Shown: one piece after another, positions 44,284-53,110 of the stretch
How the letters are laid out: each line of letters begins with the position of its first letter
Numbering within the stretch: position 1 is the first letter of the stretch
Source of the DNA: an uncultured Lutibacter sp.
GTDB lineage: Bacteria > Bacteroidota > Bacteroidia > Flavobacteriales > Flavobacteriaceae
Assembly (NCBI RefSeq): GCF_947495725.1
Contig: NZ_CANLZZ010000005.1
Location: forward strand, 363,043 to 427,042
Direction: 5' to 3'
Length of the DNA: 64,000 nucleotides
Made by a program: the position numbers and the translations under genes
The notes under the pieces: model-generated
What the model was told of the DNA's origin: nothing
The model's database searches: none
What the model saw: only the letters and a program-made list of their open reading frames with translations

Positions 44284-45501
44284 ATGCAACAGTTTTTTAA
44301 AACATTTAAGGTAGCCTTTCAAGCAATTAATAAAAATAGATCACGTAGTTTACTTACTGTGTTAGGAATAATTATTGGGGTTGCCGCTGTAATTATGACA
44401 ATTTCTGCAGGTGAAGGTGCAACCTTAGAGGTTCAGAAACAAATATCGGGTTTAGGAACAAATTTATTAATGATTTATACGAAAACGGAGCATAGAGCTG
44501 GTGCTCATGTTAGAATGGGTAAACCAATAAATAAAAAAGACTTTGATATGTTGCAAAATAACTCCGTTTGGATTTCAAAATTATCACCTTTAATTGTAGA
44601 TGTAGCTCAAGCAATTGGCCCTAATGGCTATAAGTCCATAGCAATTTATGGAGTGTCCGATCAATATTTTGACATTTTGAGTAGAGATTTAGCATCAGGT
44701 GAGTTTTTTAAAGAAGAGGAAGTAAAAACAGCAGGTAAAGTGTGTGTAATAGGAAAAACATTGAAAGATGAATTATTTTCAGATTTAGATCCTATTGGTC
44801 GAAAAATTAGAATAGATAAAATTCCATTTACAGTAGTTGGATTGCTAAAAGAAGAAGGTAAAGGAGCAATGGGACAGGATCAAGACGATATTATTTTGGC
44901 ACCATATACCACCATTCAAAATAGATTACACGGCCATAGAAGAGGATATGATATTATTATGGCAAGCGCCATAAATGAAAACCATATTATTGATGCCGAA
45001 ATTGAAGCTACAGAATTAATGCGTGAATCCCACAAGATTTTAGAAGGTGAAGAAGATGATTTTGAAATTACAACTCAAATAGAATTACAAGAAATAACAG
45101 GGAATGTTACTGGTATTTTAACAATTTTATTAGGTGCAATTGCAAGTATTTCTTTAATAGTTGGTGGTATTGGTATTATGAATATAATGTTGGTTTCGGT
45201 AACTGAAAGAACTCGTGAAATAGGAACTCGATTAGCCATAGGAGCAAGAGAGAGTGACATTTTAACCCAGTTTTTAATTGAAGCAATAGTATTGAGTTTA
45301 GCCGGTGGTGTTTTAGGAGTTGTTTTAGGTATTGCTGGCAATCAAATAATATATAAAATCACCAATTTTTTAATCCCAACAGCTCCGTATTCTATTTTAA
45401 TTGGTTTTGGTTTTGCCGCATTGGTGGGCATTGCATTTGGGTATTTTCCAGCTAGTAAAGCAGCAAAATTAAATCCCATTGATGCTTTGCGATATGAATA
45501 A
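44284..45501 (+). CDS. ABC transporter permease (MacB type)
   Basis: A 405-residue permease with the MacB_PCD/FtsX plan. It has the first helix SLLTVLGIIIGVAAVIMTI (about 21-39), a large periplasmic domain, and three C-terminal helices starting near 278 with GIGIMNIMLVSVTERTREIG. The cytoplasmic coupling helix is included in that motif. With its two upstream partners it would expel small molecules, peptides or lipoprotein-like substrates from the periplasm. Induction with the stress island suggests detoxification or envelope maintenance (inference). Confidence 0.93.
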   Translation: MQQFFKTFKVAFQAINKNRSRSLLTVLGIIIGVAAVIMTISAGEGATLEVQKQISGLGTNLLMIYTKTEHRAGAHVRMGKPINKKDFDMLQNNSVWISKLSPLIVDVAQAIGPNGYKSIAIYGVSDQYFDILSRDLASGEFFKEEEVKTAGKVCVIGKTLKDELFSDLDPIGRKIRIDKIPFTVVGLLKEEGKGAMGQDQDDIILAPYTTIQNRLHGHRRGYDIIMASAINENHIIDAEIEATELMRESHKILEGEEDDFEITTQIELQEITGNVTGILTILLGAIASISLIVGGIGIMNIMLVSVTERTREIGTRLAIGARESDILTQFLIEAIVLSLAGGVLGVVLGIAGNQIIYKITNFLIPTAPYSILIGFGFAALVGIAFGYFPASKAAKLNPIDALRYE

Positions 45502-45536
45502 TAAAGGTAGTTAACATTAAATAATATTCAATTCTT

Positions 45537-45749
45537 ATGAAATATTTACAGAAAACACTTAAAGAAATAACCGAATTAACTTTTGAAATTGAAAAAAAGT
45601 ATCCAGAATTATACCAGTTTTTAGAAGAGAATCCATTAACAATTCCTTCGGAGAATCACCCAGAAATTAGTGAAAAAGTAATGCAGGATTATTTAGAAAG
45701 TTTAAAACAATTATTATCGCATTATTTAAAAACGCATTCAATTAAATAA
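45537..45749 (+). CDS. Small helical protein (70 aa), unknown
   Basis: I recognise no family. It is acidic, helical, with EIEKKYPELYQFLEENPLTI (about 17-36) and a C-terminal helix. It lies 35 bp after the permease gene and 5 bp before the ArsC-like gene, firmly inside the operon, which supports it being real. Small helical proteins of this kind are often regulators or partners of neighbours, but nothing specific can be said. Confidence 0.7.
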   Translation: MKYLQKTLKEITELTFEIEKKYPELYQFLEENPLTIPSENHPEISEKVMQDYLESLKQLLSHYLKTHSIK

Positions 45750-45754
45750 ATATT

Positions 45755-46120
45755 ATGGGAGAAATAGCAACATCAGAACGACAGATTACCTTGTTTTATA
45801 ACTCAAAATCTGTGAGAGCAAAAAAAGCGTTGGCATATGCAAAATCCGAGGGTTTACCCATTCAAGAAATAGATATTTTAAAAACCACTTTAACAGGAAC
45901 CCAAATTGCAGAATTGGCAGATCGATTGCATATAGAAATTAAAGATTTGGTAAATCAAGAACATCCCTCATATTCCTCAAAATTTAAACATTATGAATTT
46001 TCTTCAGAAGATTGGATTAAAATGATAAAACATAATCCAAGTATTATGAAGCAGCCAATTGCATTGAGAGGAGAAAAAACAATTTTGGTTGAAACTCCTA
46101 CAGATATCATTAAAATATAA
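45755..46120 (+). CDS. ArsC/Spx-like thioredoxin-fold protein lacking cysteines
   Basis: A 121-residue protein with the ArsC/Spx fold: ITLFYNSKSVRAKKALAYAK, then DILKTTLTGTQIAELADRL, and the late IMKQPIALRGEKTILVETP, the counterpart of the conserved cis-Pro region. The position of the reducing Cys (N-x-x-C) is occupied by Ser/Val, and the whole protein has no cysteine. Arsenate reduction is therefore unlikely; binding of a partner, as Spx binds RNA polymerase, is possible. It is embedded between the 70-aa gene and the AhpD-like gene. Confidence 0.75.
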   Translation: MGEIATSERQITLFYNSKSVRAKKALAYAKSEGLPIQEIDILKTTLTGTQIAELADRLHIEIKDLVNQEHPSYSSKFKHYEFSSEDWIKMIKHNPSIMKQPIALRGEKTILVETPTDIIKI

Positions 46121-46146
46121 TTTGAAAAAGTAAAATTGAAACTAAA

Positions 46147-46506
46147 ATGGTAAAAGATTATTGCAAACACATTCGAGATTTGGAAAAATCATATGAAAAA
46201 TTAGAGCATTATATTCCTTCAATAATGGAAGAAGTTGAAAAACTTCGTGTTGATAGTACAACTGAAGGAATTCTTAAATCTAAAACGAAGAATTTAATTG
46301 CTTTAGGTATTGCTATTTCAAAAGGAATCAAACAAAATATAGCTTTTCATGTGTATAAGGCTCTTGAATCTGGAGCTAGTTCTTTAGAAATTTATGAAAC
46401 TATTGGGGTTGCAATTTATATGGGTGGTACAGAAAGTATTATTTATGGTTGTGAAGCAGTAGAGGCATTAAATCAATTTATAGTTTTAGAAAAGAATGAA
46501 AAATGA
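46147..46506 (+). CDS. Carboxymuconolactone decarboxylase/AhpD-like protein without CxxC
   Basis: A 119-residue helical protein of the CMD/AhpD-like family, recognised by KTKNLIALGIAISKG then IAFHVYKALESGASSLEIYE and a GVAIYMGGTES close. In AhpD a CxxC precedes the conserved His; here the segment reads KQNIAFHV, so disulfide chemistry is not expected. Its 3' end overlaps the FtsH gene by 11 bp, which suggests translational coupling. Confidence 0.8.
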   Translation: MVKDYCKHIRDLEKSYEKLEHYIPSIMEEVEKLRVDSTTEGILKSKTKNLIALGIAISKGIKQNIAFHVYKALESGASSLEIYETIGVAIYMGGTESIIYGCEAVEALNQFIVLEKNEK

Positions 46507-48451
46507 TAAAAAAACATATAATTCGAAATTTTTAGAAGAAAAAAAGCAGCAGCCATCTTTATATCCAAAAGGTTTTAAACTTTATTGGTTGTACTTGCTA
46601 TTTTTAATATTTATGATTATTTATATGTTTTTTGGAAAAACATTCAATACAAAAGAAATTGGATGGTTAGAGTTTGAGCAAACAATGTTAAGTACTCATG
46701 ATGTTGAAAAAATTATAGTTGTTAATAAAGAGGTTGCTCAAATATTTATTAAAAGTGAAAAATTGAATACCCCCAAATATCAAAAAATTCCAAAAGGTAA
46801 ATTTATTTCAAGTTCAACTCCACATTATATAATTTCAATTGGTTCTATTGATAATTTTGAAAATAAATTACAGCAAGCTCAAAAAGAATTTACACCGTCT
46901 GAACTTGTTGATGTTCGCTATATAAACAAAATTAGTTGGTGGAGTACGTTTGTTTGGATCCTTCCGTTTGGACTCCTAATTTTATTTTGGATGTATCTGT
47001 TTCGTGGTATGGGAAAAACAACTATGGGAGGTTCAGTTTTTAACTTTGGTAAATCAACTGCAAAATTGCAGGACAAGGATACTAAAAGTACCGTAACTTT
47101 TAAAGACGTAGCAGGTTTAAAAGAAGCTAAAAAAGAGGTAGAAGAAATAGTTGACTTTTTAAAAAATCCAGCTACTTATACCAAGCTTGGAGCAAAAATT
47201 CCTAAAGGTGTTATGTTGGTAGGTCCTACCGGAACGGGTAAAACATTAATGGCTAAGGCAGTTGCAGGAGAAGCAAATGTTCCTTTTTTTTCATTATCTG
47301 GTTCCGAGTTTGTTGAAATGTTTGTGGGTGTTGGTGCTTCTAGGGTTAGAGATTTATTTAAACAAGCAAAGCAAAAAGCACCAAGTATTATTTTTATTGA
47401 TGAAATTGATGCCGTTGGTCGTTCTCGTAGCAAATTAAATTCCTTTCAATCTAATGACGAAAGGGAAAATACCTTAAATCAGCTTTTAACCGAACTTGAT
47501 GGTTTTGGAACCAATACGGGTGTTATTGTTTTGGCAGCAACAAATAGGGCCGATATTTTAGATAAAGCCTTATTGCGACCTGGAAGATTTGATCGTCATA
47601 TTTATTTAGAATTACCAAATAAACAAGAGCGAATAGAAATTTATGAGGTTCATTTAAAACCTATAAAAAAAGCAAAAGATGTTGATGTTCAATTGTTAGC
47701 TTCTTTAAGTCCTGGGTTTTCTGGAGCTGATATAGCCAATATATGTAATGAAGCAGCTTTAATAGCCGCACGTAAAAAACAGGATGAGGTTTTTCAAAAA
47801 GATTTTATGGAAGCAAGAGATCGTGTTGTTGGTGGTTTGGAACGGAGAAGTAAAATTATTTCACCAAAAGAAAAGAAAATTGTAGCGTATCATGAAGCAG
47901 GCCATGCCGTAGCGAGTTGGTATTTAAAAAATGTAGATTCACTTGTAAAAGTATCAATTATTCCTAGAGGTAAATCTTTGGGAGGAGCTTGGTACCTTCC
48001 AGAAGAGCACCAAATTATTACCAAATCACAATTCTTGGATCAGCTCTGTGCTTCTTTAGGAGGAAGAGCGGCTGAAGAAATTATTTTTAACGAAGCTTCT
48101 TCGGGTGGATTAGACGATTTGGAAAAAGTAACAAAACAGGCCTATACCATGGTGGCTTATTATGGTTTAAATACTAAAATTGGCCCAATGAGTTTCTATG
48201 ATTCTACAGGCGAAAATGAACGTTATTTAGGAAAGCCATATAGCGAAAAAATGGCAGAACTAATTGATATTGAAGTACAAAATTTAATTAGTTTAAGTTA
48301 TAATAATGTGTCTAAATTATTGATAAACCACCAACAGGAACTTGAAGACCTTGCAAATTTATTATTAAAGAAAGAAGTGGTTTACTTAGAAGATCTTGAA
48401 CAAATATTAGGTAAAAGAATTAAAGAAATAACTTTAAATAAAGAAGATTAA
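46496..48451 (+). CDS. ftsH: ATP-dependent zinc metalloprotease FtsH
   Basis: A 651-residue membrane AAA+ protease. Two membrane helices (about 29-47 and 148-166) flank a periplasmic domain. The AAA module has Walker A GPTGTGKT (from 243), Walker [12 protein letters not shown] and the second region of homology. The zinc site is HEAGH (466-470) with Asp541 (GLDDLEK) as the likely third ligand. It degrades misfolded membrane and short-lived cytosolic proteins. Its place in a stress operon suggests a specialised second copy beside a housekeeping FtsH elsewhere (inference). Its start lies inside the preceding gene. Confidence 0.96.
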   Translation: MKNDKKTYNSKFLEEKKQQPSLYPKGFKLYWLYLLFLIFMIIYMFFGKTFNTKEIGWLEFEQTMLSTHDVEKIIVVNKEVAQIFIKSEKLNTPKYQKIPKGKFISSSTPHYIISIGSIDNFENKLQQAQKEFTPSELVDVRYINKISWWSTFVWILPFGLLILFWMYLFRGMGKTTMGGSVFNFGKSTAKLQDKDTKSTVTFKDVAGLKEAKKEVEEIVDFLKNPATYTKLGAKIPKGVMLVGPTGTGKTLMAKAVAGEANVPFFSLSGSEFVEMFVGVGASRVRDLFKQAKQKAPSIIFIDEIDAVGRSRSKLNSFQSNDERENTLNQLLTELDGFGTNTGVIVLAATNRADILDKALLRPGRFDRHIYLELPNKQERIEIYEVHLKPIKKAKDVDVQLLASLSPGFSGADIANICNEAALIAARKKQDEVFQKDFMEARDRVVGGLERRSKIISPKEKKIVAYHEAGHAVASWYLKNVDSLVKVSIIPRGKSLGGAWYLPEEHQIITKSQFLDQLCASLGGRAAEEIIFNEASSGGLDDLEKVTKQAYTMVAYYGLNTKIGPMSFYDSTGENERYLGKPYSEKMAELIDIEVQNLISLSYNNVSKLLINHQQELEDLANLLLKKEVVYLEDLEQILGKRIKEITLNKED

Positions 48452-48484
48452 GTAAGGAAATTAATAACTTAAAAATTAAATATT

Positions 48485-48871
48485 ATGAAAAATGAACTTA
48501 TTTTTAACTCAGACCTACATTTTGAACATAAACTATGGAGACGTGAACTTTTCTTTTGGGAAGATGAAATTAAATCCTTTAAAATCAGGTTGGATACACT
48601 TGTGAAACGCTGGAATGATAAAGAAATGCTAGCGCAATTAGAACACTATCAAAATCAATTTATAATTCAAGAAAATGCTATTGATAAATTACAAGATCAT
48701 ATCAATGTCCACGAAACAATTATTGCAAAATCCAGTAAGGAAGGAAAAGAAGTGCTAGACATTAGTTTAGTAAATGTGCATGTAGAATTTAGAAATAAAA
48801 TGGAACTTCAACGACATATATATGAAGGTTTGAAAGATGAATTTTTTAAGTTTTTGACTAATTATATGTAA
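48485..48871 (+). CDS. Coiled-coil protein of unknown function (128 aa)
   Basis: No family recognised. Mostly helical with a likely coiled coil from about 20 to 75 (EIKSFKIRLDTLVKRWNDK, QLEHYQNQFIIQENAIDKL) and a second helix at 95-125. No signal or membrane segment. It is 33 bp after ftsH and ends the long plus-strand operon that starts at 42314. Similar small helical proteins accompany Usp/Hsp20 genes in other Bacteroidota as I recall. Confidence 0.68.
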   Translation: MKNELIFNSDLHFEHKLWRRELFFWEDEIKSFKIRLDTLVKRWNDKEMLAQLEHYQNQFIIQENAIDKLQDHINVHETIIAKSSKEGKEVLDISLVNVHVEFRNKMELQRHIYEGLKDEFFKFLTNYM

Positions 48872-48948
48872 TGGAATAACTGATTTATAAAAGGAAAATA
48901 AACAAATAAGCATATTTCTGTCTTTTGTAAATAATTATGTGGCCGCCC

Positions 48949-49014
48949 TGATAATTATCATGTTATTAAATGGATAATATCATTTTTATTTGATAAACAA
49001 ATTGGTTATTTTAC
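48949..49014 (+). promoter_or_regulatory. Possible Crp/Fnr-type region before the DUF6799 gene
   Basis: TGATAATTATCA (48949-48960) is a perfect dyad. A second, weaker one, TGGATAATATCA, follows at 48971-48982. Neither has a clean TAnnTTTG at exactly 33 bp; TATTTTAC (49007-49014) is 34 bp from the second. The 393-bp gap 48872-49264 otherwise holds only the broken lipoprotein start at 49090. Confidence 0.4.
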
Positions 49015-49089
49015 GTTGTAATTAAAAAACTTCACCCTTTTCACCCGTTTCGCCCTTATTTTTTCATATTTCATTAAAACATAAAACAA

Positions 49090-49184
49090 ATGAAGATGAA
49101 AGGAAAAAAATACTTTTAAGGCTAGTTGTACTTTCTATGGCAGTTATTTTTTCAAACTGTAGTGAAGAAAGTATGCTATGGTGA
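49090..49184 (+). pseudogene. Frameshifted remnant of a small lipoprotein gene
   Basis: ATG at 49090 opens MKMKGKKYF and stops, but shifting the frame within the A/T run continues as LVVLSMAVIFSNCSEES before TGA at 49182. The second part is a lipoprotein signal with lipobox FSNC. A frameshift and an early stop leave only the signal peptide, so this is a decayed gene. Confidence 0.55.
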
Positions 49185-49264
49185 ATAGAAAATTACTTTC
49201 TAAACAACCTTATTTTTAGATAGTAAAATATTAAATAAACAAGTTAATTTAAAAAATTTATAAT

Positions 49265-49933
49265 ATGAAAAAAATATCAATTTTATTAATTTTTATGGTT
49301 TTTGGAACCATAGTAATGATGGCACAAGACAAAGATCAAATTAAAGATCGGGATAGAGACAGGGACCGTATTATGGTTGTTGATGGAGATGTTCTTCAAA
49401 TAAGAGACCGCGATCAAGTTAGATTACGCGATAAAATTACATTGAATGATGGTACAGTTTTAAGTCCGAATGGTGCTTATGTAACAAAAGATCAAGTACG
49501 GTTGCGTTTAAAAGATGGATCTTGTATAGATAATGATGGTATTTATTATAGAAATGAATATCAATATCGTTATAAAGTACAACAAGAGAATAAAGGATTG
49601 TCGGAAGCACAAATTCAATCCCGAAATCAAAATCGCTTTATGTTTACAATGATTAATGGTGAGATGTACCAAATTAAAAATCAGTCTCAAGAAAAACTTC
49701 AAAATCAATTGAAGTTAGGAGATGGTAGTATCGTAAATCCAGATGGAACTTATCAAGAACGTAATAAAGAACGCACTAGGCTTAAAAATGGAGAATGCTT
49801 AAATATGGATGGTAAAATGTATAAAAATGCATACGTATACCGTAAAATGTATGTTAAAAAGAACATAAATATTAATAAAAACATACCTAAAAAAAGTGTT
49901 CAAAAGAAAAGTAATAAAAAAGCAGGTTATTAG
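49265..49933 (+). CDS. DUF6799 tandem-domain secreted protein
   Basis: A 222-residue protein with a signal peptide (1-20). A short Asp/Arg-rich low-complexity stretch (about 22-33) is followed by two DUF6799 copies. The first spans about 36-97 (KITLNDGTVLSPNGAYVTKD) and the second about 125-185 (QLKLGDGSIVNPDGTY). The tail is strongly basic. DUF6799 is a Bacteroidota periplasmic or outer-surface domain without known function. The gene stands alone between two gaps. Confidence 0.78.
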   Translation: MKKISILLIFMVFGTIVMMAQDKDQIKDRDRDRDRIMVVDGDVLQIRDRDQVRLRDKITLNDGTVLSPNGAYVTKDQVRLRLKDGSCIDNDGIYYRNEYQYRYKVQQENKGLSEAQIQSRNQNRFMFTMINGEMYQIKNQSQEKLQNQLKLGDGSIVNPDGTYQERNKERTRLKNGECLNMDGKMYKNAYVYRKMYVKKNININKNIPKKSVQKKSNKKAGY

Positions 49934-49948
49934 AATGAACAAAAAGAG

Positions 49949-50038
49949 CTATCTGAAAAGTATTAAAACTCGGTATTATATATTAATAACTGAGCTTAGT
50001 TAAAATTTATGTAGATGAATACTTAACTTTTCAGATAG
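49949..50038. repeat. Long inverted repeat/terminator-like element
   Basis: CTATCTGAAAAGT (49949-49961) pairs perfectly with ACTTTTCAGATAG (50026-50038) around a 64-nt loop. The loop contains a second imperfect stem CTCGGTATTA/TAATAACTGAG. Compact versions of such a CTGAAAAGT stem are terminators in flavobacteria as I recall. Here it separates the DUF6799 gene from the next. Confidence 0.5.
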
Positions 50039-50068
50039 TATCTTTTAATAAAACTTAAATTAAATAAA

Positions 50069-51025
50069 ATGGAAGCTCCAAAAATAAAACTAATAATTAT
50101 TTGGGTTTTTATATTATTAGGAGGTAACATATTGGGCCAAAATATTGAAACTAATTCTAAATTAAATAAAAATACAAACTCGTATTTCTCATTATATTTA
50201 AATTACAGCAACGATTATGTTTTTATGGGACGAAAAGATTCTATTACTGCGCCTTATTTATATTTTATAGCAGAATACCAACATAAATCGGGCTTTTATG
50301 CCAACGGGTCTGTTTCCTATCTTACAAAAGATGAAGAAAGTAGAGTAGATTTATTTTTATTTGATTTGGGATATAATTTTACCGTAGATAATTTTTTTGG
50401 AGATTTTTCAGTTACAAAATATTTTTTTAATGAAAATAGTTATAATGTACTTTCGGAAGTAGATATAAATGTTTCGGCTTTGGCTAATATTGATTTTAAG
50501 ATTGTTAATTTAATGCTAACTGCAAGTACTTATTTAGGAGAAAGTAGTAGTGATGCAGATTTCTTTTTATTTTCAGAAATAAGTCATGACTTTGTAACAA
50601 ACAATAAAAAATTTCAATTTTCACCAACAGCAGGAATTTATTTTGGATCCCAAAATTTTTATGAAGCATATTACGTAAATAATCGTTACGGTAATGGGGG
50701 AAGACCTAAATTAAAAGGTAAAAATGGTTCTGGAAATAGTAATAATAATGGAGATAAAATTGAATCTGGGTTTGAAACTATAGATACAGAAGGTGCACAG
50801 GTAACATCAGAATTAGTTATTAAGGAAAGTGAAAATTTTAATTTGATGGCTGCCGAATTTAGTTTACCAATGTGGTATATCCATAATTCGCTTACAATTT
50901 CATTGAAGCCTTCCTTGGTTTTTCCATTTAATAAAGCAACTATTTTTGTAGATGATATTATTGTTAAAGAGGATATAAAAGAAACTTTTTATTGGATGCT
51001 AGGGTGTAGTTATAAGTTTAATTAA
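50069..51025 (+). CDS. Outer-membrane beta-barrel-like protein, unknown
   Basis: A 318-residue protein with a signal peptide (1-23, ending ILGQ). It shows alternating aromatic/polar strands typical of porin-like barrels from about 36 to 212 and 255 to 318 (SYFSLYLNYSNDYVFMGRKD, DLFLFDLGYNFTV), ending MLGCSYKFN with a terminal aromatic-x-Asn. A flexible GN-rich insert sits at about 215-235 (GSGNSNNNGDK). No family name comes to mind. It may be a channel or envelope sensor used with the stress island. Confidence 0.68.
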   Translation: MEAPKIKLIIIWVFILLGGNILGQNIETNSKLNKNTNSYFSLYLNYSNDYVFMGRKDSITAPYLYFIAEYQHKSGFYANGSVSYLTKDEESRVDLFLFDLGYNFTVDNFFGDFSVTKYFFNENSYNVLSEVDINVSALANIDFKIVNLMLTASTYLGESSSDADFFLFSEISHDFVTNNKKFQFSPTAGIYFGSQNFYEAYYVNNRYGNGGRPKLKGKNGSGNSNNNGDKIESGFETIDTEGAQVTSELVIKESENFNLMAAEFSLPMWYIHNSLTISLKPSLVFPFNKATIFVDDIIVKEDIKETFYWMLGCSYKFN

Positions 51026-51088
51026 CACAATGTACATATTAGCTATATATCATTTCAATAAGTATTATTTATTTTAGGATAGCCCATT

Positions 51089-51715
51089 TTAGACTAATTT
51101 ATGCAGTATTTCTATTACTTCGTTATCACTAACTTGGTTAAAATCTTTATAAAATTGCCCTACAGCTTTAAAATTAACTGGAGTTAATAAACAAATAATA
51201 TTGGTTACTGTTGTGGATTCTTTAATTCTTCTAATTGCATTTGTTGGTGCAACAGGCAAAGCCACAATAATTTCGGAAGGTTTTTCTCTTTCAATAAGTT
51301 GAATGCTTGATATTAATGTATTTCCAGTAGCAACACCATCATCAACTACAATTATTGTTTTATTATTAAAGGTTTTGGGTTTAGAATTTCCATAATACCA
51401 TTGGTATCTATTTTGCAATAAGTCTCTAATACGTTGTGTTTCTTTATCAATATATAATTTGGATACACCCTTAATATTATTAGTAATAATACTGTTTTTT
51501 AAAGTTATTGCCCCAATGGCATATTCTTTATTTAATGGATGTCCAATTTTTTTTGACAAAACAATTTCTAAAGGTGCGTTTAATTTTTTAGCGATTGCAG
51601 CACCAACAGGAACACCACCTCTTGGAATAGCAACAATTATAACGTTTTTATTATTGCTATAACTCATTAGCTCTTTAGCAAGTAGGTTTCCCGCCTCTGT
51701 TCTATTTGTAAACAT
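51089..51715 (-). CDS. Phosphoribosyltransferase family protein
   Basis: A 208-residue type I PRTase. The PRPP loop is IIVVDDGVATGNTLISSI (about 119-136). VIIVAIPRGGVPVGAAIAKK (about 25-44) and LEIVLSKKIGHP complete the core. Close relatives are found fused to or beside alpha/beta hydrolases in stress regulons, including, as I recall, the Mycobacterium DosR regulon. The nucleobase substrate is unknown. It lies 2 bp downstream of the hydrolase gene in a three-gene operon. Confidence 0.9.
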   Translation of the reverse strand: MFTNRTEAGNLLAKELMSYSNNKNVIIVAIPRGGVPVGAAIAKKLNAPLEIVLSKKIGHPLNKEYAIGAITLKNSIITNNIKGVSKLYIDKETQRIRDLLQNRYQWYYGNSKPKTFNNKTIIVVDDGVATGNTLISSIQLIEREKPSEIIVALPVAPTNAIRRIKESTTVTNIICLLTPVNFKAVGQFYKDFNQVSDNEVIEILHKLV

Positions 51716-51717
51716 AA

Positions 51718-52368
51718 TTATTTATTTAAATAGTTATTGAACCATTGACTACTTAGATTTGCTACTATTTCTAATTTTCCAGGTTCAGAAAATAAATGTG
51801 AAGCACCATTAACAATTTTAAGTTCGCAAATTCCACCAATTTTTGCCTTAGCTTGTTTGTTTAAATTAATTACAATACCATCATTACCACCAACAATTAA
51901 AAGACTAGGTATTTTTATATTACTTAAAATATCTGATGCCAGATCTGGTCTGCCTCCTCTAGAAACTATGGCCTTTACAGTTTTATTCAGCTTTGCAGCA
52001 GCATTAAATGCAGATGCTGCACCTGTACTTGCTCCAAAATAACCAATTGGTATTTGTTTATTTTGGTAGTAGTTTTGAACCCATTTGGTAACTTTTATTA
52101 GTCGTGTAGTAAGCAATTCAATATTAAACCTATTTTCGTAAATAGTATCTTCTTCTGGGGTTAACAAATCAAAAAGTAAACTTGAAAACCTTTTTTTTAA
52201 TAGAATATCAGCTACATAATTATTTCTTACACTTAATCTGCTGCTTCCGCTTCCATGAGAAAATATTATAATTCCTTTTTCTTCATTAGCCAATCTTAAA
52301 TTGCCTTTTAATATAACAGTATCTAGTTTTATATCAACTTCTTTATAAGTTTTTTTGATGGTGTTCAT
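51718..52368 (-). CDS. Alpha/beta hydrolase (dienelactone hydrolase-like)
   Basis: A 216-residue cytosolic alpha/beta hydrolase. GIIIFSHGSGSSRLSVRN gives the oxyanion hole (about 33-50). The nucleophile elbow reads GYFGASTGAASA with Ser near 115. PSLLIVGGNDGIV gives the Asp, and GASHLFSEPG the His. The best match is the dienelactone-hydrolase-like group whose members partner PRTases. Middle gene of the DUF2267-hydrolase-PRTase operon. Confidence 0.87.
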   Translation of the reverse strand: MNTIKKTYKEVDIKLDTVILKGNLRLANEEKGIIIFSHGSGSSRLSVRNNYVADILLKKRFSSLLFDLLTPEEDTIYENRFNIELLTTRLIKVTKWVQNYYQNKQIPIGYFGASTGAASAFNAAAKLNKTVKAIVSRGGRPDLASDILSNIKIPSLLIVGGNDGIVINLNKQAKAKIGGICELKIVNGASHLFSEPGKLEIVANLSSQWFNNYLNK

Positions 52369-52378
52369 AATTATATAT

Positions 52379-52822
52379 TTAAATTAAATATTCTTCAAAA
52401 ATTAAAGATTTTAATTCTTTAGGAAGTTCTGTTCTAATATCTTTAAGCTCTCCATGTGAAACGTATTTTCGCAAAACTAAAAATGTTGTTTTAATGTGTT
52501 TTATAGAATTTTCATCTGAACCAAAATCATTTTCAGACGTAACACCATCAAACCTATGTATTAGGTCAATAAATTCAATTATGTTTTTAACTCGTTGTTT
52601 TTTCTGGGAAGACCATCCGTTTACATAAACAGCTTTTAAAAACATAGGTAATTGAGCTATAAATTGTAGCGATTCTTCTGTTGAAATTACCTCCCTTAAA
52701 CCATGTAAAATAGAGGATAGAATACGACCAGCTTTATCTTTATCTTTAATATTTAACTTTTCAGAATATTCTTTCATAAAAGCGTTTGCGTCAAGTGCGA
52801 ATTGGTTGAAATTTAGTGACAT
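52379..52822 (-). CDS. DUF2267 family protein
   Basis: A 147-residue helical protein. DKDKAGRILSSILHGLREVI then SLQFIAQLPMFLKAVYVNGW (about 26-71) is the DUF2267 signature; the family has a helical bundle fold and unknown function and often occurs in stress and Usp/BON gene neighbourhoods. First gene of the minus-strand operon, with a Crp/Fnr-type promoter at 52942-52984. Confidence 0.88.
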   Translation of the reverse strand: MSLNFNQFALDANAFMKEYSEKLNIKDKDKAGRILSSILHGLREVISTEESLQFIAQLPMFLKAVYVNGWSSQKKQRVKNIIEFIDLIHRFDGVTSENDFGSDENSIKHIKTTFLVLRKYVSHGELKDIRTELPKELKSLIFEEYLI

Positions 52823-52941
52823 GAGTTTATTTTTTTAAGTTAATTTTATAATTTTGGAAGAAATAATATTTCTTTGAAATGAAATTGCTTATAAATTAAG
52901 ATGATTATATTTTTTTTCAAAATTGAAATGATTTGGTGTAT

Positions 52942-52984
52942 TAAAGCTATTAATACTAACTTTTTTTTAAAATGATTTTACTCA
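52942..52984 (-). promoter_or_regulatory. Crp/Fnr-type promoter of the DUF2267 operon
   Basis: Minus-strand TAGCTTTA (52942-52949) and dyad TGATTTTACTCA (52973-52984), centres exactly 33 bp apart. Confidence 0.6.
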
Positions 52985-53044
52985 GTTTATCAATAAATTA
53001 AGTTGTTGAAAAGAAATATATACTAGAAACATTACATAATAGTT

Positions 53045-53056
53045 TGATATAAATCA
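53045..53056 (+). promoter_or_regulatory. Crp/Fnr-type dyad before the 136-aa gene
   Basis: TGATATAAATCA is a near-perfect dyad 54 bp before the ATG at 53111. The -7 element at the expected distance (TTAATTAC, 53080-53087) is weak, so this site is less certain than its neighbours. Confidence 0.45.
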
Positions 53057-53110
53057 TTTTAAGATGTTTATAAATTTACTTAATTACAGATGAATTAAAT
53101 AAACTGTATT

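Noticed and set aside
45755..46120. Functional arsenate reductase
   Set aside because: The protein contains no cysteine, so the ArsC mechanism is impossible.
52921..52945. Extra Crp/Fnr site at AATTGAAATGATTTGG
   Set aside because: No TCA half at the proper distance; the real dyad is at 52973-52984.
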